Source: Opitutia bacterium
Lineage (GTDB): Bacteria > Verrucomicrobiota > Verrucomicrobiia > Opitutales > Opitutaceae
DNA length: 61,678 nt
Direction: 5' to 3'
Assembly (NCBI GenBank): GCA_947452315.1
Contig: CANGCX010000007.1
Span: 1 to 61,678, forward strand
The notes beneath the pieces were generated by a model. The model searched no databases. It had not been told where the DNA came from and saw only the letters and a list, made by a program, of their open reading frames with translations. Position numbers and translations under genes: made by a program. Of the stretch, positions 34,059 through 43,021 are shown piece after piece. Position 1 is the first letter of the stretch. Every line of letters starts with the position of its first letter.

Positions 34059-34982
34059 TTACTTCGCTCCAATGGAGACAGGAATTGTAACTTCACCGGC
34101 TCCGTAGCCTTTGAGGAAGAGGCTGCCATTGCCAGGCTTTCCACCTTCGACAGTGATGGTGACGGAGGTTTGGCCTTGGGGCACGATGATCTCTGGCATG
34201 ATGACACTCTCGGGTACATCCGTAGTTACATCGATGAGGAGGCCGCCGGGAGGCGCGGAAACCGGCACATTGAAGGTGAGCGTCTGGCGATCACCACTGC
34301 GTAAGGTCAGTGCGGTAGGGGTGACGTTGAGGCTGCTCGGATCGACTCGGAAGGTGCCTACTGGCGAATTACCAGCTGCGCTGCCAAGCATGACACGGTA
34401 GTTTTTATTGGCGTCGATAGCCGGTACATAAAAGCTTAAAGAATTGGGCGATTCGTAGGTCGTTCGAGCTGGAAGATTGTCGAAAAATATGGTGTCTTGG
34501 TTGCTGAAGCCGCGACCTAGAACGCTAATGCGAGCGCCGATTGGACCACGATTGACCTCTAAGGAGAGTACGTAGCGACGCACGATCTTGGCGTGGACGA
34601 TTTCGGTGTAGACTTCGGAATCGGAAGAACCGTTCTGGGTCTCGATTCGGAAGGGAACCAGATAGTAATAGGCAACTTCATCGCGTCCGTTGGGCAGCTG
34701 GTACTCGAATTCATAGATGCCGCCGCCAAGACCACTGTTTTTCATCGGAAAGCTTTGGCCATCGATGATGATCTTGGGCGCAATGCTGGAGGCATTGACC
34801 GAGGCGCTTTTGGGTGTCACTCGCAGGGTGAACGTGTAAATTTGAGACGGATTCTCTGGCAACGAAGGCGCGGTGAGGTTCGTCAGTACGACGGTGTCAC
34901 AACCGCTCAGCAAGGCGAGGCCTAGCGCGGCAATGAAAGAAAGAAGGATTTTTCTCGCGAGAGAAATTCGGTTGGTATGCAT
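34059..34982 (-). CDS. putative lipoprotein with a TIG-like domain
   Basis: 307 residues. Lipobox LLSGC near residue 28 after a signal helix, so an envelope lipoprotein. Three beta-rich parts follow: a first domain (about 40-140) with SFPMKNSGLGGGIYEFEYQLP, a TIG/IPT-like stretch (about 150-210: RGPIGARISVLGRGFSN), and a third part (about 215-300) resembling a Big/BACON-like fold. I recognise no named family. The ATG at 34982 is chosen because the signal helix begins there; divergent from hemW with 45 bases between starts. A structural or adhesive cell-surface role is a guess. Confidence 0.6.
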   Translation of the reverse strand: MHTNRISLARKILLSFIAALGLALLSGCDTVVLTNLTAPSLPENPSQIYTFTLRVTPKSASVNASSIAPKIIIDGQSFPMKNSGLGGGIYEFEYQLPNGRDEVAYYYLVPFRIETQNGSSDSEVYTEIVHAKIVRRYVLSLEVNRGPIGARISVLGRGFSNQDTIFFDNLPARTTYESPNSLSFYVPAIDANKNYRVMLGSAAGNSPVGTFRVDPSSLNVTPTALTLRSGDRQTLTFNVPVSAPPGGLLIDVTTDVPESVIMPEIIVPQGQTSVTITVEGGKPGNGSLFLKGYGAGEVTIPVSIGAK

Positions 34983-35027
34983 TGGTCGTTTGAGCGTGAA
35001 AAACAGATCGGTTAATTTCGGCAAGTA

Positions 35028-36221
35028 ATGAGCGCCTCCGACACAGCGCAAGCCAAAGGTGTAGATGGGTCTCCCCTAGGACTCTACGTGCATGTGCCGT
35101 TTTGCGCCTCGACCTGCGATTTTTGTGCGTTTTACCAAACGCAGCCAACCGCGGAAACTGTTCTCGGTTTCCTTGATGGAGTGAAGGCCGAAGCGACGCT
35201 TGTGGATTGGCCGCGTCCAATCACGACGGTTTTTTGGGGTGGCGGCACACCAGGGTTACTCGCTCCACGCCAAATAGAAGTATTAGGAGCTACCTTGCGT
35301 GAACGTTTTCGGGGCGAGCCGCAGGAATGGTCGGTAGAGTTGGCTCCAGCATCGGTCACAACCGAACGTCTGGCGGCGTTCAAGGCGATTGGCGTGACGC
35401 GCATATCGCTCGGGGTACAAAGTTTTTCGCCGGCGCTACTAGAGGGACTTGGCCGGCAACATACGCAGGAGCAAATTTATCGCGCGCACGATCGTATTCG
35501 TGCAGCAGGATTTCGAAGCGTTAACTTGGATTTGATGTTCGCGTTGCCGGGACAAGATGAAGCGAGTTGGCTGTCGGATATCGACGCAGCGGTGGCACTC
35601 GCGCCGGATCACCTCTCCACGTATTGCCTGACATTTGAGGAGGATACGGCTTTGTGGGTGAAGCTTTCGCAGGGCAAGGTGAAGTTAGATAATGAGCGTG
35701 AGGCGCGGCTTTACGAGGAGACGTGGGCGCGGCTCGCACAGTTGGGATACCCTCAGTACGAAGTATCTAATTTTGCCCGACCGGGACATGCTTGTCTGCA
35801 TAATTTGAACACTTGGGGCATGCATGAGTGGATCGGCCTCGGTCCCTCGGCCGCCTCGCAACATTCGGGCTGGCGTGGAGCTAATGTAGCCGATCTGGCG
35901 CTGTGGCGCGAGCAGGTGGGCCGAGGGGAGCGGTTGACGGAAGACCGAGTGCCACTGACGCCTGCATTGTTGGCTGAAGATGCTTTGGTTTTTGGTCTGC
36001 GCAAGAACGTTGGTGTTGATCTCGCACCATGGTTTTCGCGTTGTCCCGAGGCGCCTTGGCCCGTGGTAGAGGTCTTGGTCGAGCGTTTGGTGGCTGAGGG
36101 TTTGGCTAAACGCGAGGGCTCCCGATTTTGGCTGACGAATCGCGGGCGATTGCTCGCCGATACGGTTGGCGCCGAGATCATGGCTGCGTTTGAAATCGAA
36201 TCTGAGAAAATACTCTTATGA
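35028..36221 (+). CDS. hemW: HemW-like radical SAM protein
   Basis: Radical SAM protein related to coproporphyrinogen III oxidase (HemN); HemW members act as heme chaperones. 397 residues. The N-terminal VHVPFCASTCDFCAFYQT (about 19-36) contains CxxxCxxC for the 4Fe-4S cluster; the fourth HemN Cys is absent, as in HemW. A GGGTPGL segment (SAM binding) follows near 77-83, then GVQSFSPALLEGLGRQHT and a QYEVSNFARPGHACLHN segment, and a C-terminal HemN-type domain. Its stop overlaps the start of the next gene (ATGA), so it heads a coupled run. Confidence 0.93.
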   Translation: MSASDTAQAKGVDGSPLGLYVHVPFCASTCDFCAFYQTQPTAETVLGFLDGVKAEATLVDWPRPITTVFWGGGTPGLLAPRQIEVLGATLRERFRGEPQEWSVELAPASVTTERLAAFKAIGVTRISLGVQSFSPALLEGLGRQHTQEQIYRAHDRIRAAGFRSVNLDLMFALPGQDEASWLSDIDAAVALAPDHLSTYCLTFEEDTALWVKLSQGKVKLDNEREARLYEETWARLAQLGYPQYEVSNFARPGHACLHNLNTWGMHEWIGLGPSAASQHSGWRGANVADLALWREQVGRGERLTEDRVPLTPALLAEDALVFGLRKNVGVDLAPWFSRCPEAPWPVVEVLVERLVAEGLAKREGSRFWLTNRGRLLADTVGAEIMAAFEIESEKILL

Positions 36222-37144
36222 AGCTGAAGACGTTGTTGCGCACTGCGACGCTGTGCTGGGGTTTGACAGCGCTAGCGCAGGCCCAGCGGGCGCTGGTTTT
36301 GCAGACCGATTTTGGTCTTAAAGATGGCGCCGTCGCCTCGATGCGAGGGGTGGCTTTCGGGGTTAGCTCAAAGTTAGCAATGTTCGACCTCAGTCATGAG
36401 AACACGCCGTTTGATATTTGGGAGGCCGCATATCGTTTGAAACAGACAGTCCCGTATTGGCCGGCTGGCACTGTCTTTGTTTCTGTCGTGGATCCGGGCG
36501 TGGGCACGGAGCGTAAGTCGATTGTGCTGGAGACTCGTACAGGCCATTTTTTTGTCGGGCCAGACAATGGCACGTTTGCTTTGGTCGCCGAGGAATGTGG
36601 TGTTCTGGCGGTACGTGAGATCGATGAAGCGAAAAACCGCCGACACGGTTCTGAGCGCTCATACACGTTTCATGGGCGTGATGTTTACGCATTTGTCGGT
36701 GCTCGTCTGGCGGCGGAGGTAATTGCGTTTAAGGACGTGGGACCGCAATTAGCTTCTCGAGTTGTGACGCTAAACTATGAGCGGGCGCGGTTGGAGGGTG
36801 CGGTTTTGGCGGGGACGATTCCCGCGCTCGATTATCAATATGGCAATGTGTGGACGAATCTCGATGAGGACCTCTTTGCGCAATTACATCCAAAATTTGG
36901 TGAACGGTTTCGCGTCAAGATCATGCAAACGGGGCATGAAATTTACGATGCAGAATTGCCTTACGTGCGATCTTTTGGTGATGTACCCGAAGGCTCGCCG
37001 TTACTTTATCTCAACAGTCTCATGAACGTGAGTTTTGCACTCAACATGGGAGATTTTGCCAAAACTTATCATGTCGGGCGCGGTGCTCAGTGGGCTGTTC
37101 GAATTGAGAAAATCTCTAGTCAAATCCGAAAGGAAAACCCATGA
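36218..37144 (+). CDS. exported SAM hydroxide adenosyltransferase (DUF62)
   Basis: 308 residues of the fluorinase-like DUF62 family, which hydrolyses S-adenosylmethionine to adenosine and methionine. The family triad is present: Asp92 and Arg99 in DPGVGTER (92-99) and His152 in FHGRD. GPDNGTFALV (114-123) and TDFGLKD (30-36) also fit. Unusually it has an N-terminal signal-like sequence (1-22, with ALAQAQ cleavage context), so it may act in the periplasm, where SAM is not expected. That suggests another substrate or a non-cleaved signal. Overlaps hemW by ATGA; the next gene also starts in its stop. Confidence 0.88.
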   Translation: MKLKTLLRTATLCWGLTALAQAQRALVLQTDFGLKDGAVASMRGVAFGVSSKLAMFDLSHENTPFDIWEAAYRLKQTVPYWPAGTVFVSVVDPGVGTERKSIVLETRTGHFFVGPDNGTFALVAEECGVLAVREIDEAKNRRHGSERSYTFHGRDVYAFVGARLAAEVIAFKDVGPQLASRVVTLNYERARLEGAVLAGTIPALDYQYGNVWTNLDEDLFAQLHPKFGERFRVKIMQTGHEIYDAELPYVRSFGDVPEGSPLLYLNSLMNVSFALNMGDFAKTYHVGRGAQWAVRIEKISSQIRKENP

Positions 37145-37635
37145 ATATTTCAGTTTTTTTTACGCTAATGATGCTTGTGACGGCGTTCGGTTTTTCCGGG
37201 TGTCAGTCTAAGGTGTCGGCGGATTATTCACCCACTCATGCGCGATTGTTTCTTGAATCGACGGATGGCCGCGGCCCAACAAAGACATTGCCGAAAAGCG
37301 GAGTGATGATTTCGATCGGCACGCAAGCGATGATCACGGAGGGCGATATTGTGAACGCCGAAGTGGCCCAAGTAGATCTTGGTCGGTGTCTGATGCTGCA
37401 ACTGACGCCGGCGGCGACGCGTGATCTTTATCGGCTCACGGGATCTAATCAGGGTAAGCGTCTCGTACTGACACTGAACGATGTTCCAGTTGGCGCTCGC
37501 AAGATCGACGCTCCTTTCACTGAAGGCACATTGTTCATCTTTGTTGAAATGACGGATGCCCAACTCGAAAATTTAGTACGCGATTTGAAACGCACCTCTT
37601 TTGAAATCCAGAAAGACATCCAACGTAAATCATGA
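37141..37635 (+). CDS. putative lipoprotein with a SecD P1-head-like domain
   Basis: 164 residues. Signal with lipobox GFSGC (Cys about residue 21). The rest resembles the small P1-head domain of SecD: LMLQLTPAATRDLYRLTGSNQGKRLVLTLNDV-like text followed by an APFTEGTLFIFVEMTDAQLENL-type stretch matches the pattern of the SecD head, where a beta sheet and helices face the periplasm. The match is by pattern recognition only. No transport domain is present, so this is a stand-alone lipoprotein, possibly a chaperone-like or regulatory module. A short AAAGGA precedes the ATG. Next gene overlaps by ATGA. Confidence 0.55.
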   Translation: MNISVFFTLMMLVTAFGFSGCQSKVSADYSPTHARLFLESTDGRGPTKTLPKSGVMISIGTQAMITEGDIVNAEVAQVDLGRCLMLQLTPAATRDLYRLTGSNQGKRLVLTLNDVPVGARKIDAPFTEGTLFIFVEMTDAQLENLVRDLKRTSFEIQKDIQRKS

Positions 37636-38651
37636 ATTGCCGCCTGCTGAGTTTTTTAATTTTGGTAATGCTAGCTGTACGTGGTTTCGGAGCATCCCGG
37701 GTCGAGTTTGTGTGGCCCACGCCCCATCAAGCCTGGAATGAAGGTAAACCAGCGGCTAGTTTTCTTCAGCAGGCCGGATCTGGTGATCCGGCGTCAGGCG
37801 GCTTCGGCGGCGTACGGAGTGGGGGGACTCATTTTCATGAGGGTATCGATATCGTTCCGCTGTCGCGGGATCGACGCGGTGAGCCGATGGATGAAGTTTT
37901 TGCAGCGATGACGGGTGTTGTGCGTCATATTAACAGCTCTGCGGGAGATAGCGGGTATGGGCGTTATATCGTGCTCGAGCATCCAGAAGAAACTCCGGGG
38001 GTTTATACGCTTTATGCTCATCTAGCTCGAATTGCACAGGGTTTGCGTGTTGGCACTGTGGTCAAGGCGGGTCAGGTGATTGGCACGATGGGACACAGTT
38101 CAGGAGGCTACAGTATCCCAAAGGATCGGTCGCACTTACATTTTGAAATAGGTCTAATGGTTACGCGTGATTTTCAAAACTGGTATGGTCAGAAAAAATT
38201 TGGGAGCGCGAATGAGCAAGGGCTTTGGAACGGGATGAATCTGATGGGTATTGATCCGTTGGATTTTCTCGGGCTTTGGCGCACAAAGCGAGTGAACACG
38301 TTTCAGGAGTATTTTGCGCAAGTGGAACCGGTCGTCACCGTTCGCATAGCCACGCTGCATACGCCGGATTTTATCATGCGTTATCCCTCATTATTGACCA
38401 AGCCCTTACCGCTTGGGCCGGTTGGCGGTTGGGAAATCAAATTCAATTGGACGGGACTGCCTATCGCATGGACGCCTCTTTCAGCTATGGACGTCGCAGG
38501 CTTGCCGCGTGATCAGCCGCGTATCTTAAGCGTTAATACTGAGGTCGAGCGCAGGCAACGCAGCAAGACCCTCGCGGTGTCTCGACGCGGTGCTTGGGCG
38601 GTGGGCAAGGATCTTGAGATCGTCTTGCAGCAATTATTTGGTCTGCGTTGA
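37632..38651 (+). CDS. M23-family peptidase (LytM-like), exported
   Basis: 339 residues, signal peptide about 1-21 (ending GFGAS). The M23 core (about 65-175) has HFHEGIDI (ligands His69 and Asp73), YTLYAHL (His130) and SHLHFE (His168-Glu172 region, with catalytic His170): all the zinc and catalytic residues are present. M23 enzymes cleave peptide cross-links in peptidoglycan, and the gene may act in cell-wall remodelling. A C-terminal region of about 150 residues has no named domain. Last of the four tightly coupled genes; priA follows with 63 bases between stop and the chosen start. Confidence 0.9.
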   Translation: MNCRLLSFLILVMLAVRGFGASRVEFVWPTPHQAWNEGKPAASFLQQAGSGDPASGGFGGVRSGGTHFHEGIDIVPLSRDRRGEPMDEVFAAMTGVVRHINSSAGDSGYGRYIVLEHPEETPGVYTLYAHLARIAQGLRVGTVVKAGQVIGTMGHSSGGYSIPKDRSHLHFEIGLMVTRDFQNWYGQKKFGSANEQGLWNGMNLMGIDPLDFLGLWRTKRVNTFQEYFAQVEPVVTVRIATLHTPDFIMRYPSLLTKPLPLGPVGGWEIKFNWTGLPIAWTPLSAMDVAGLPRDQPRILSVNTEVERRQRSKTLAVSRRGAWAVGKDLEIVLQQLFGLR

Positions 38652-38714
38652 GCTGCCTTGGGCTCAAAGGCAGGGATTGCGGAAGGGCTTAGCTCAGTCT
38701 CACGATCAAGCTTC

Positions 38715-40952
38715 ATGATTGTTGGGGTTCATCCGCTCGCCGGTTTCGATAAGGTCCTGCACTATCAAGTGCCGGAGCCGATGATCGCGGATACGCAACT
38801 CGGCTCGTTGGTACGCGTACCTGTGGGGCGTACCTTGCGACTAGGGATCGTTGGAGAGATTGGGGCTCCGAAGAATTTTCCTATAGAAAAGCTCAAGGCA
38901 CTCGCTCAAGTGTTGCATCCCTTTCCTGCCTTACCACCTGATTTATTGGGTTTGGCTCGTTGGATGACGGGTTACTATGCGGCTCCTCTTGATGGAATCA
39001 TTGAAACGATGATTCCGGTGGCGGTGCGCAACGGCGCGGGATTAAAACAGGAGAAACAGCTATCCTTGCACCAGCGTCTAAACGCCGAGGAATTAGCTCA
39101 ACTCGAGAAACGGGCGCCGCAACAAGCACGACTGTATAAATTCATCGAACAGCAATTTCGTCCGCAGAAAAAATCGCTGGTGCTGATTAGACTCAATGTC
39201 ACGGCGGCGGTGGCAAGCGCTTTGGTCCGGCGTGGTATTCTGCAGGAAACCACGCTCCGCGTCGAACGCGTCGCTTATGCCGATGATCATGCGCGCGGAG
39301 AGCTTGTGGCAGCCCAGCCACCGGAGTTGAACGCAGAACAAAAGGCGGCGGTTGCCGCTGTCGCGACAAAACTCGCGAGCGAGAAATTTAGCGTCTCGTT
39401 GCTGCACGGTGTCACGGGCTCGGGGAAAACCGAGGTGTATTTGCACGCCATTGATACGGTCCTGAAATCAGGCGGTGGCGTGGCATTTTTAGTCCCAGAA
39501 GTTGCTTTGACCCCCCAGACAGTCGCGCGGTTGCGCGCACGCTTGGAAGCGATCGCGCCCGGTAATAAGTGCGTGGTCTGGCACAGTCATCTTAGTGAAG
39601 GTGAGCGGCTCGATGGTTGGCTTGCATTGGCTACGGGTGAGGCCCGGGTTGTGGTCGGAGCCCGTTCGGCGGTATTTGCTCCAGTGAAAAATCTCCGTTT
39701 GATCGTCGTCGATGAAGAGCACGAACCTGCCTACAAGCAGGACGAGTCACCCCGCTATCATGGACGTGATGTTGCGGTCATGCGGGCCAAATTAAACGGT
39801 GCAGTATGTTTATTGGGGTCTGCTACTCCATCGCTTGAAAGTTTTCACAATGCCCAATCTGGGCGTTACCAGTTGCTAGAGCTTAAACAGCGCGTCGATT
39901 ATCGGAAATTACCGCATATCGACGTGGTTGATATGAAGATTGAGGTAATGAAGCAGCGCGGTCTGACCACGCTCTCCCGCAAACTTGTAGACGCGATGCA
40001 TGCAAGACTAGAGCGCCGCGAACAGACGATATTATTTATCAATCGTCGCGGATATTCTTCCTCGATGCTGTGCACTAAGTGCGGCCACACCGAGGAATGC
40101 CCGCATTGCTCGATCACAATGACCTACCACCGCAGCGACGAAACGCTTCGGTGTCATCTCTGTGCCGAACAGCGTGCAGCGCCCACGCGCTGTCCGGCGT
40201 GCGGCGCGCCAGAAATACGCTGGCGTGGACTCGGTACGCAGCGGGTAGAAGAAGCTGTTCGCAGGGTGTTGCCGCGTGCCCGTTTAGAACGAATGGACAC
40301 GGACACCATGAGTAAGAAAAATCGTTTCCGAGAAATTCTCGGCGATTTTCGGGTGGGCAAAATCGACATACTTATCGGCACGCAGATGATCGGAAAAGGA
40401 CTCGATTTCCCTAACGTTACTTTGGTCGGTTTGATCGACGCAGATATTTCCATGCACATTCCGGATTTTCGGGCCAACGAGCGTACGTTCCAATTGCTCG
40501 TCCAAGTCGCCGGACGGGCGGGGCGCGGTGACCGTGCGGGCGAAGTCGTGGTGCAGACGTTTACACCTCAAGCCGAGGCGATCCAATTTTCCCGGCACGC
40601 GGATTTTGCGGGTTTCGCGGCTGCTGAGTTAAAGCTCAGAAAAGATTTTAATTATCCACCTTATCGGCACCTCATTCATCATCTATTCCGGGGCCCAAAT
40701 CCGGAAAAACTTAAGTTTTTTTCCGAACAATGGGCCAAACTGGTTGAAAAAACACTGGGTGCCCGCGTTGAGTTGCGTGGACCCTCACCTTGTCCCATCG
40801 AAAAAATCAAAGATGAATATCGGTGGCAGCTCTGGTATTTCGTCAGCGGCGTAACTCAGGTTATTGGCGATCTAACGAAATTGCGTGCCGAGTTTGCTTG
40901 GTCTGATGATATCACGCAGGTCATCGACGTTGATCCCGTAAGTCTGATGTAA
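38715..40952 (+). CDS. priA: primosomal replication restart helicase PriA
   Basis: DNA helicase that restarts stalled replication forks by binding D-loops and loading the replisome. 745 residues. N-terminal DNA-binding domain (about 1-190), Walker A GVTGSGKTEVYLH (near 236-248), DEEHEPAYKQDE box, and eight Cys in four pairs (CTKCGHTEECPHC then CHLC and CPAC) for zinc. The C-terminal helicase lobe has TQMIGKGLDFPNVTLVG and QVAGRAGRG. ATG at 38715; an in-frame TTG at 38658 adds 19 doubtful residues. It closes the hemW-to-priA run. Confidence 0.96.
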   Translation: MIVGVHPLAGFDKVLHYQVPEPMIADTQLGSLVRVPVGRTLRLGIVGEIGAPKNFPIEKLKALAQVLHPFPALPPDLLGLARWMTGYYAAPLDGIIETMIPVAVRNGAGLKQEKQLSLHQRLNAEELAQLEKRAPQQARLYKFIEQQFRPQKKSLVLIRLNVTAAVASALVRRGILQETTLRVERVAYADDHARGELVAAQPPELNAEQKAAVAAVATKLASEKFSVSLLHGVTGSGKTEVYLHAIDTVLKSGGGVAFLVPEVALTPQTVARLRARLEAIAPGNKCVVWHSHLSEGERLDGWLALATGEARVVVGARSAVFAPVKNLRLIVVDEEHEPAYKQDESPRYHGRDVAVMRAKLNGAVCLLGSATPSLESFHNAQSGRYQLLELKQRVDYRKLPHIDVVDMKIEVMKQRGLTTLSRKLVDAMHARLERREQTILFINRRGYSSSMLCTKCGHTEECPHCSITMTYHRSDETLRCHLCAEQRAAPTRCPACGAPEIRWRGLGTQRVEEAVRRVLPRARLERMDTDTMSKKNRFREILGDFRVGKIDILIGTQMIGKGLDFPNVTLVGLIDADISMHIPDFRANERTFQLLVQVAGRAGRGDRAGEVVVQTFTPQAEAIQFSRHADFAGFAAAELKLRKDFNYPPYRHLIHHLFRGPNPEKLKFFSEQWAKLVEKTLGARVELRGPSPCPIEKIKDEYRWQLWYFVSGVTQVIGDLTKLRAEFAWSDDITQVIDVDPVSLM

Positions 40953-41015
40953 AACATTCCTGTCTCAATCGACACTTTTCGAATAGAATTTTTCTACACT
41001 TTTGCTGCTTCACGC

Positions 41016-42455
41016 ATGAACACTTTCCAAAAGCCGCTCCGTATTTATTTTATGGGCATCTGTGGCACGGCGATGGGTAACGCCGCACTGCTCGCACGAG
41101 CTGCCGGCCATGAAATTTCTGGGGCAGACACCAGTGTTTATCCCCCGATGAGTACCGTGCTCCAGGCCGCTGGTATTACCCTGCACGAAGGTTACGAGGC
41201 GGAGCGGTTAGCGCGACTAGCCCCGGATCTTACTGTGGTAGGAAATGCGATGTCTCGAGGAAATGTGGAAGTCGAATGGTTACTTGATACACGGTCTTTG
41301 CCTTTCACATCCTTGCCGGCATTTTTGGCGGACTTTGTTTTAAAGGGACGAAGGAATATCGTTATCGCGGGCACGCACGGTAAAACGACTACGACTGCCC
41401 TTACCGCTTACTTGCTGCGTACTGCGGGACGCGACCCAGGTTTTCTCATCGGTGGAGTTCCGCTCGATCCTCCGGTTGGCAATTACCTAGGCTCAATCAA
41501 GGATCCCTTTGTGATTGAGGGTGACGAATACGATAGCGCGTTTTTCGACAAGCGGAGCAAATTCATCCACTACGCTCCCCATATTGCTGTAATTAATAAT
41601 CTCGAGTTCGACCATGCGGATATTTTTCGCGATCTGGCAGACGTACAACGGACATTTTTGCATTTAACGAGAATTGTCCCTCGTACCGGCTATGTCGTTT
41701 TGAACGGTGATGATGTTAATATTCAGGCCTTAGGGCCTTTAAGCTGGACGCAGGTAGTGAGGGTCGGAATCGGGGAACACAATGATCTGCGTATTCAGAA
41801 TTTTGTGGAGAGTGCTAGCGGCGTTAAGTTCTCGCTGTTTTGGCGCGGACAACATTGGACGGATGTGTCTTGGTCGCAGTCTGGGATTTATAACGCTAGG
41901 AACGCAGCTATGGCTTCGCTCGCCTCGGCGCTGGCGGTTTGTCCTGAAAATCCGACTATATTCCCGCTTCATGCGTTGGCCTCTTTTCGCGGGGTAAAAC
42001 GACGGCAAGAGATTTTAGTCAATACGCCGCAGCTCACTGTGATAGAGGATTTTGGGCATCACCCGACTGCACTGGCTGAGACGTTGCGTGCTTTCCGGGC
42101 GCGGTATAAAGGAGCGCTTCTCACTGCGGTATTTGAACCTAGAAGTAACACCGCCCGGACTAAGGCGATGCAGGCAGGCTTTGAACAGGCTTTGGCTCTG
42201 GCCGACGAAGTTTATTTAGGCGCGGTAAATCGCCCTGAAAAATTAAAAGTCGAAGAGCGATTTGATGCAGAAACGGTCGTTCTGAATCTCCAGCGGGTTG
42301 GAGTCCGTGCGCGTACGGCGGTAAGTAATGTTGAGCTTTTGGAGTTGTTGAAAACTGAAACGTTGCCGCCGGCGACATCACGAGTTGTGGCTTTTTTTAG
42401 TAACGGTTCGTTTGATGGAATTGTGCAGGGCTACGCAGCTGCAGTTCGCGTCTAA
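41016..42455 (+). CDS. mpl: UDP-N-acetylmuramate:L-alanyl-gamma-D-glutamyl-meso-diaminopimelate ligase
   Basis: Cell-wall recycling ligase: attaches the murein tripeptide directly to UDP-MurNAc. 479 residues, Mur-ligase fold. N-terminal nucleotide domain IYFMGICGTAMGNAALLARAAGHEISGADT, the ATP loop AGTHGKTTTTALTAYL (near 116-131), the central EFDHADIF segment and C-terminal domain IEDFGHHPTALAETL and FEPRSNT. These are closer to Mpl than to MurC in the VVGNAMSRGN and DSAFFDKRSKF signatures. Monocistronic between priA and a hairpin at 42487-42523. Confidence 0.93.
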   Translation: MNTFQKPLRIYFMGICGTAMGNAALLARAAGHEISGADTSVYPPMSTVLQAAGITLHEGYEAERLARLAPDLTVVGNAMSRGNVEVEWLLDTRSLPFTSLPAFLADFVLKGRRNIVIAGTHGKTTTTALTAYLLRTAGRDPGFLIGGVPLDPPVGNYLGSIKDPFVIEGDEYDSAFFDKRSKFIHYAPHIAVINNLEFDHADIFRDLADVQRTFLHLTRIVPRTGYVVLNGDDVNIQALGPLSWTQVVRVGIGEHNDLRIQNFVESASGVKFSLFWRGQHWTDVSWSQSGIYNARNAAMASLASALAVCPENPTIFPLHALASFRGVKRRQEILVNTPQLTVIEDFGHHPTALAETLRAFRARYKGALLTAVFEPRSNTARTKAMQAGFEQALALADEVYLGAVNRPEKLKVEERFDAETVVLNLQRVGVRARTAVSNVELLELLKTETLPPATSRVVAFFSNGSFDGIVQGYAAAVRV

Positions 42456-42483
42456 CGAGAGGTATTTGCTTTCATTTTGTGCG

Positions 42484-42523
42484 AAAAAACCGCGCTATCC
42501 CACAGGTTGGGGCGGCGCGGTTT
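42484..42523 (-). terminator. hairpin terminator of hpf, possibly shared with mpl
   Basis: AAACCGCGC (42487-42495) pairs with GCGCGGTTT (42515-42523) over a 19-base loop. On the minus strand the stem is followed by a run of T (42489-42484), so it best serves hpf; mpl ends 31 bases away on the other strand and may share it. Confidence 0.7.
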
Positions 42524-42568
42524 AATCATTTATAATGACGATTTTTGGTCGGCACCATCTCCTCAGGG

Positions 42569-42943
42569 CTAAGCCACTTGATTCAGCTTCAGCTCCTCCA
42601 GGTGGGAATTTTGATCTTGGTGGCGTTTGACTTTAAATAGGCGGGATCGACGGCGAAGCATGCGATCGAGTTTGTCGACCAACAGCGAGACGGCCTTGTG
42701 GCACTCGTCGGATTCGACCATAGCGTTCATGTCGGGGCCTTGGATGGCGATGTGGCCTTTGGCTTTGAAACGAGTGCCAACGGTCTCTTTGGGGTCGCAT
42801 TCTAGCTCGACGCGGAGACGCACGATGCGCTCCTCGTGTCTAAACAACTTTTCCGATTTCTCTCGGACAAACGTTTTGAGCGACGGAGTCAGCTCAAGAT
42901 GGATGCCGGAAATAATCAGTTCGTGGTGGTTTTGTCTGTTCAT
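42569..42943 (-). CDS. hpf: ribosome hibernation factor HPF/RaiA family, short form
   Basis: 124 residues, the short HPF type. ELIISGIHLELTPSLKTFVREKSEKLFRHEERI is the usual N-terminal half, followed by a beta strand with GTRFKAKGHIAIQG and then the helix SDECHKAVSLLVDKLDRMLRRRSRLFKVKRHQ. Family members bind the 30S tRNA channel and stall or store ribosomes in stationary phase or stress. Transcribed from about 42943; the SDR start lies 78 bases away on the other strand. A longer frame for the SDR that crosses this gene is rejected. Confidence 0.92.
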   Translation of the reverse strand: MNRQNHHELIISGIHLELTPSLKTFVREKSEKLFRHEERIVRLRVELECDPKETVGTRFKAKGHIAIQGPDMNAMVESDECHKAVSLLVDKLDRMLRRRSRLFKVKRHQDQNSHLEELKLNQVA

Positions 42944-43021
42944 GTTTCTGCGTATGTTTTGGTTTACCGCAGTCGGCCGGATGGTCGGCTGTCGAAAAGT
43001 TCAAAATCAACTACCCATCCC

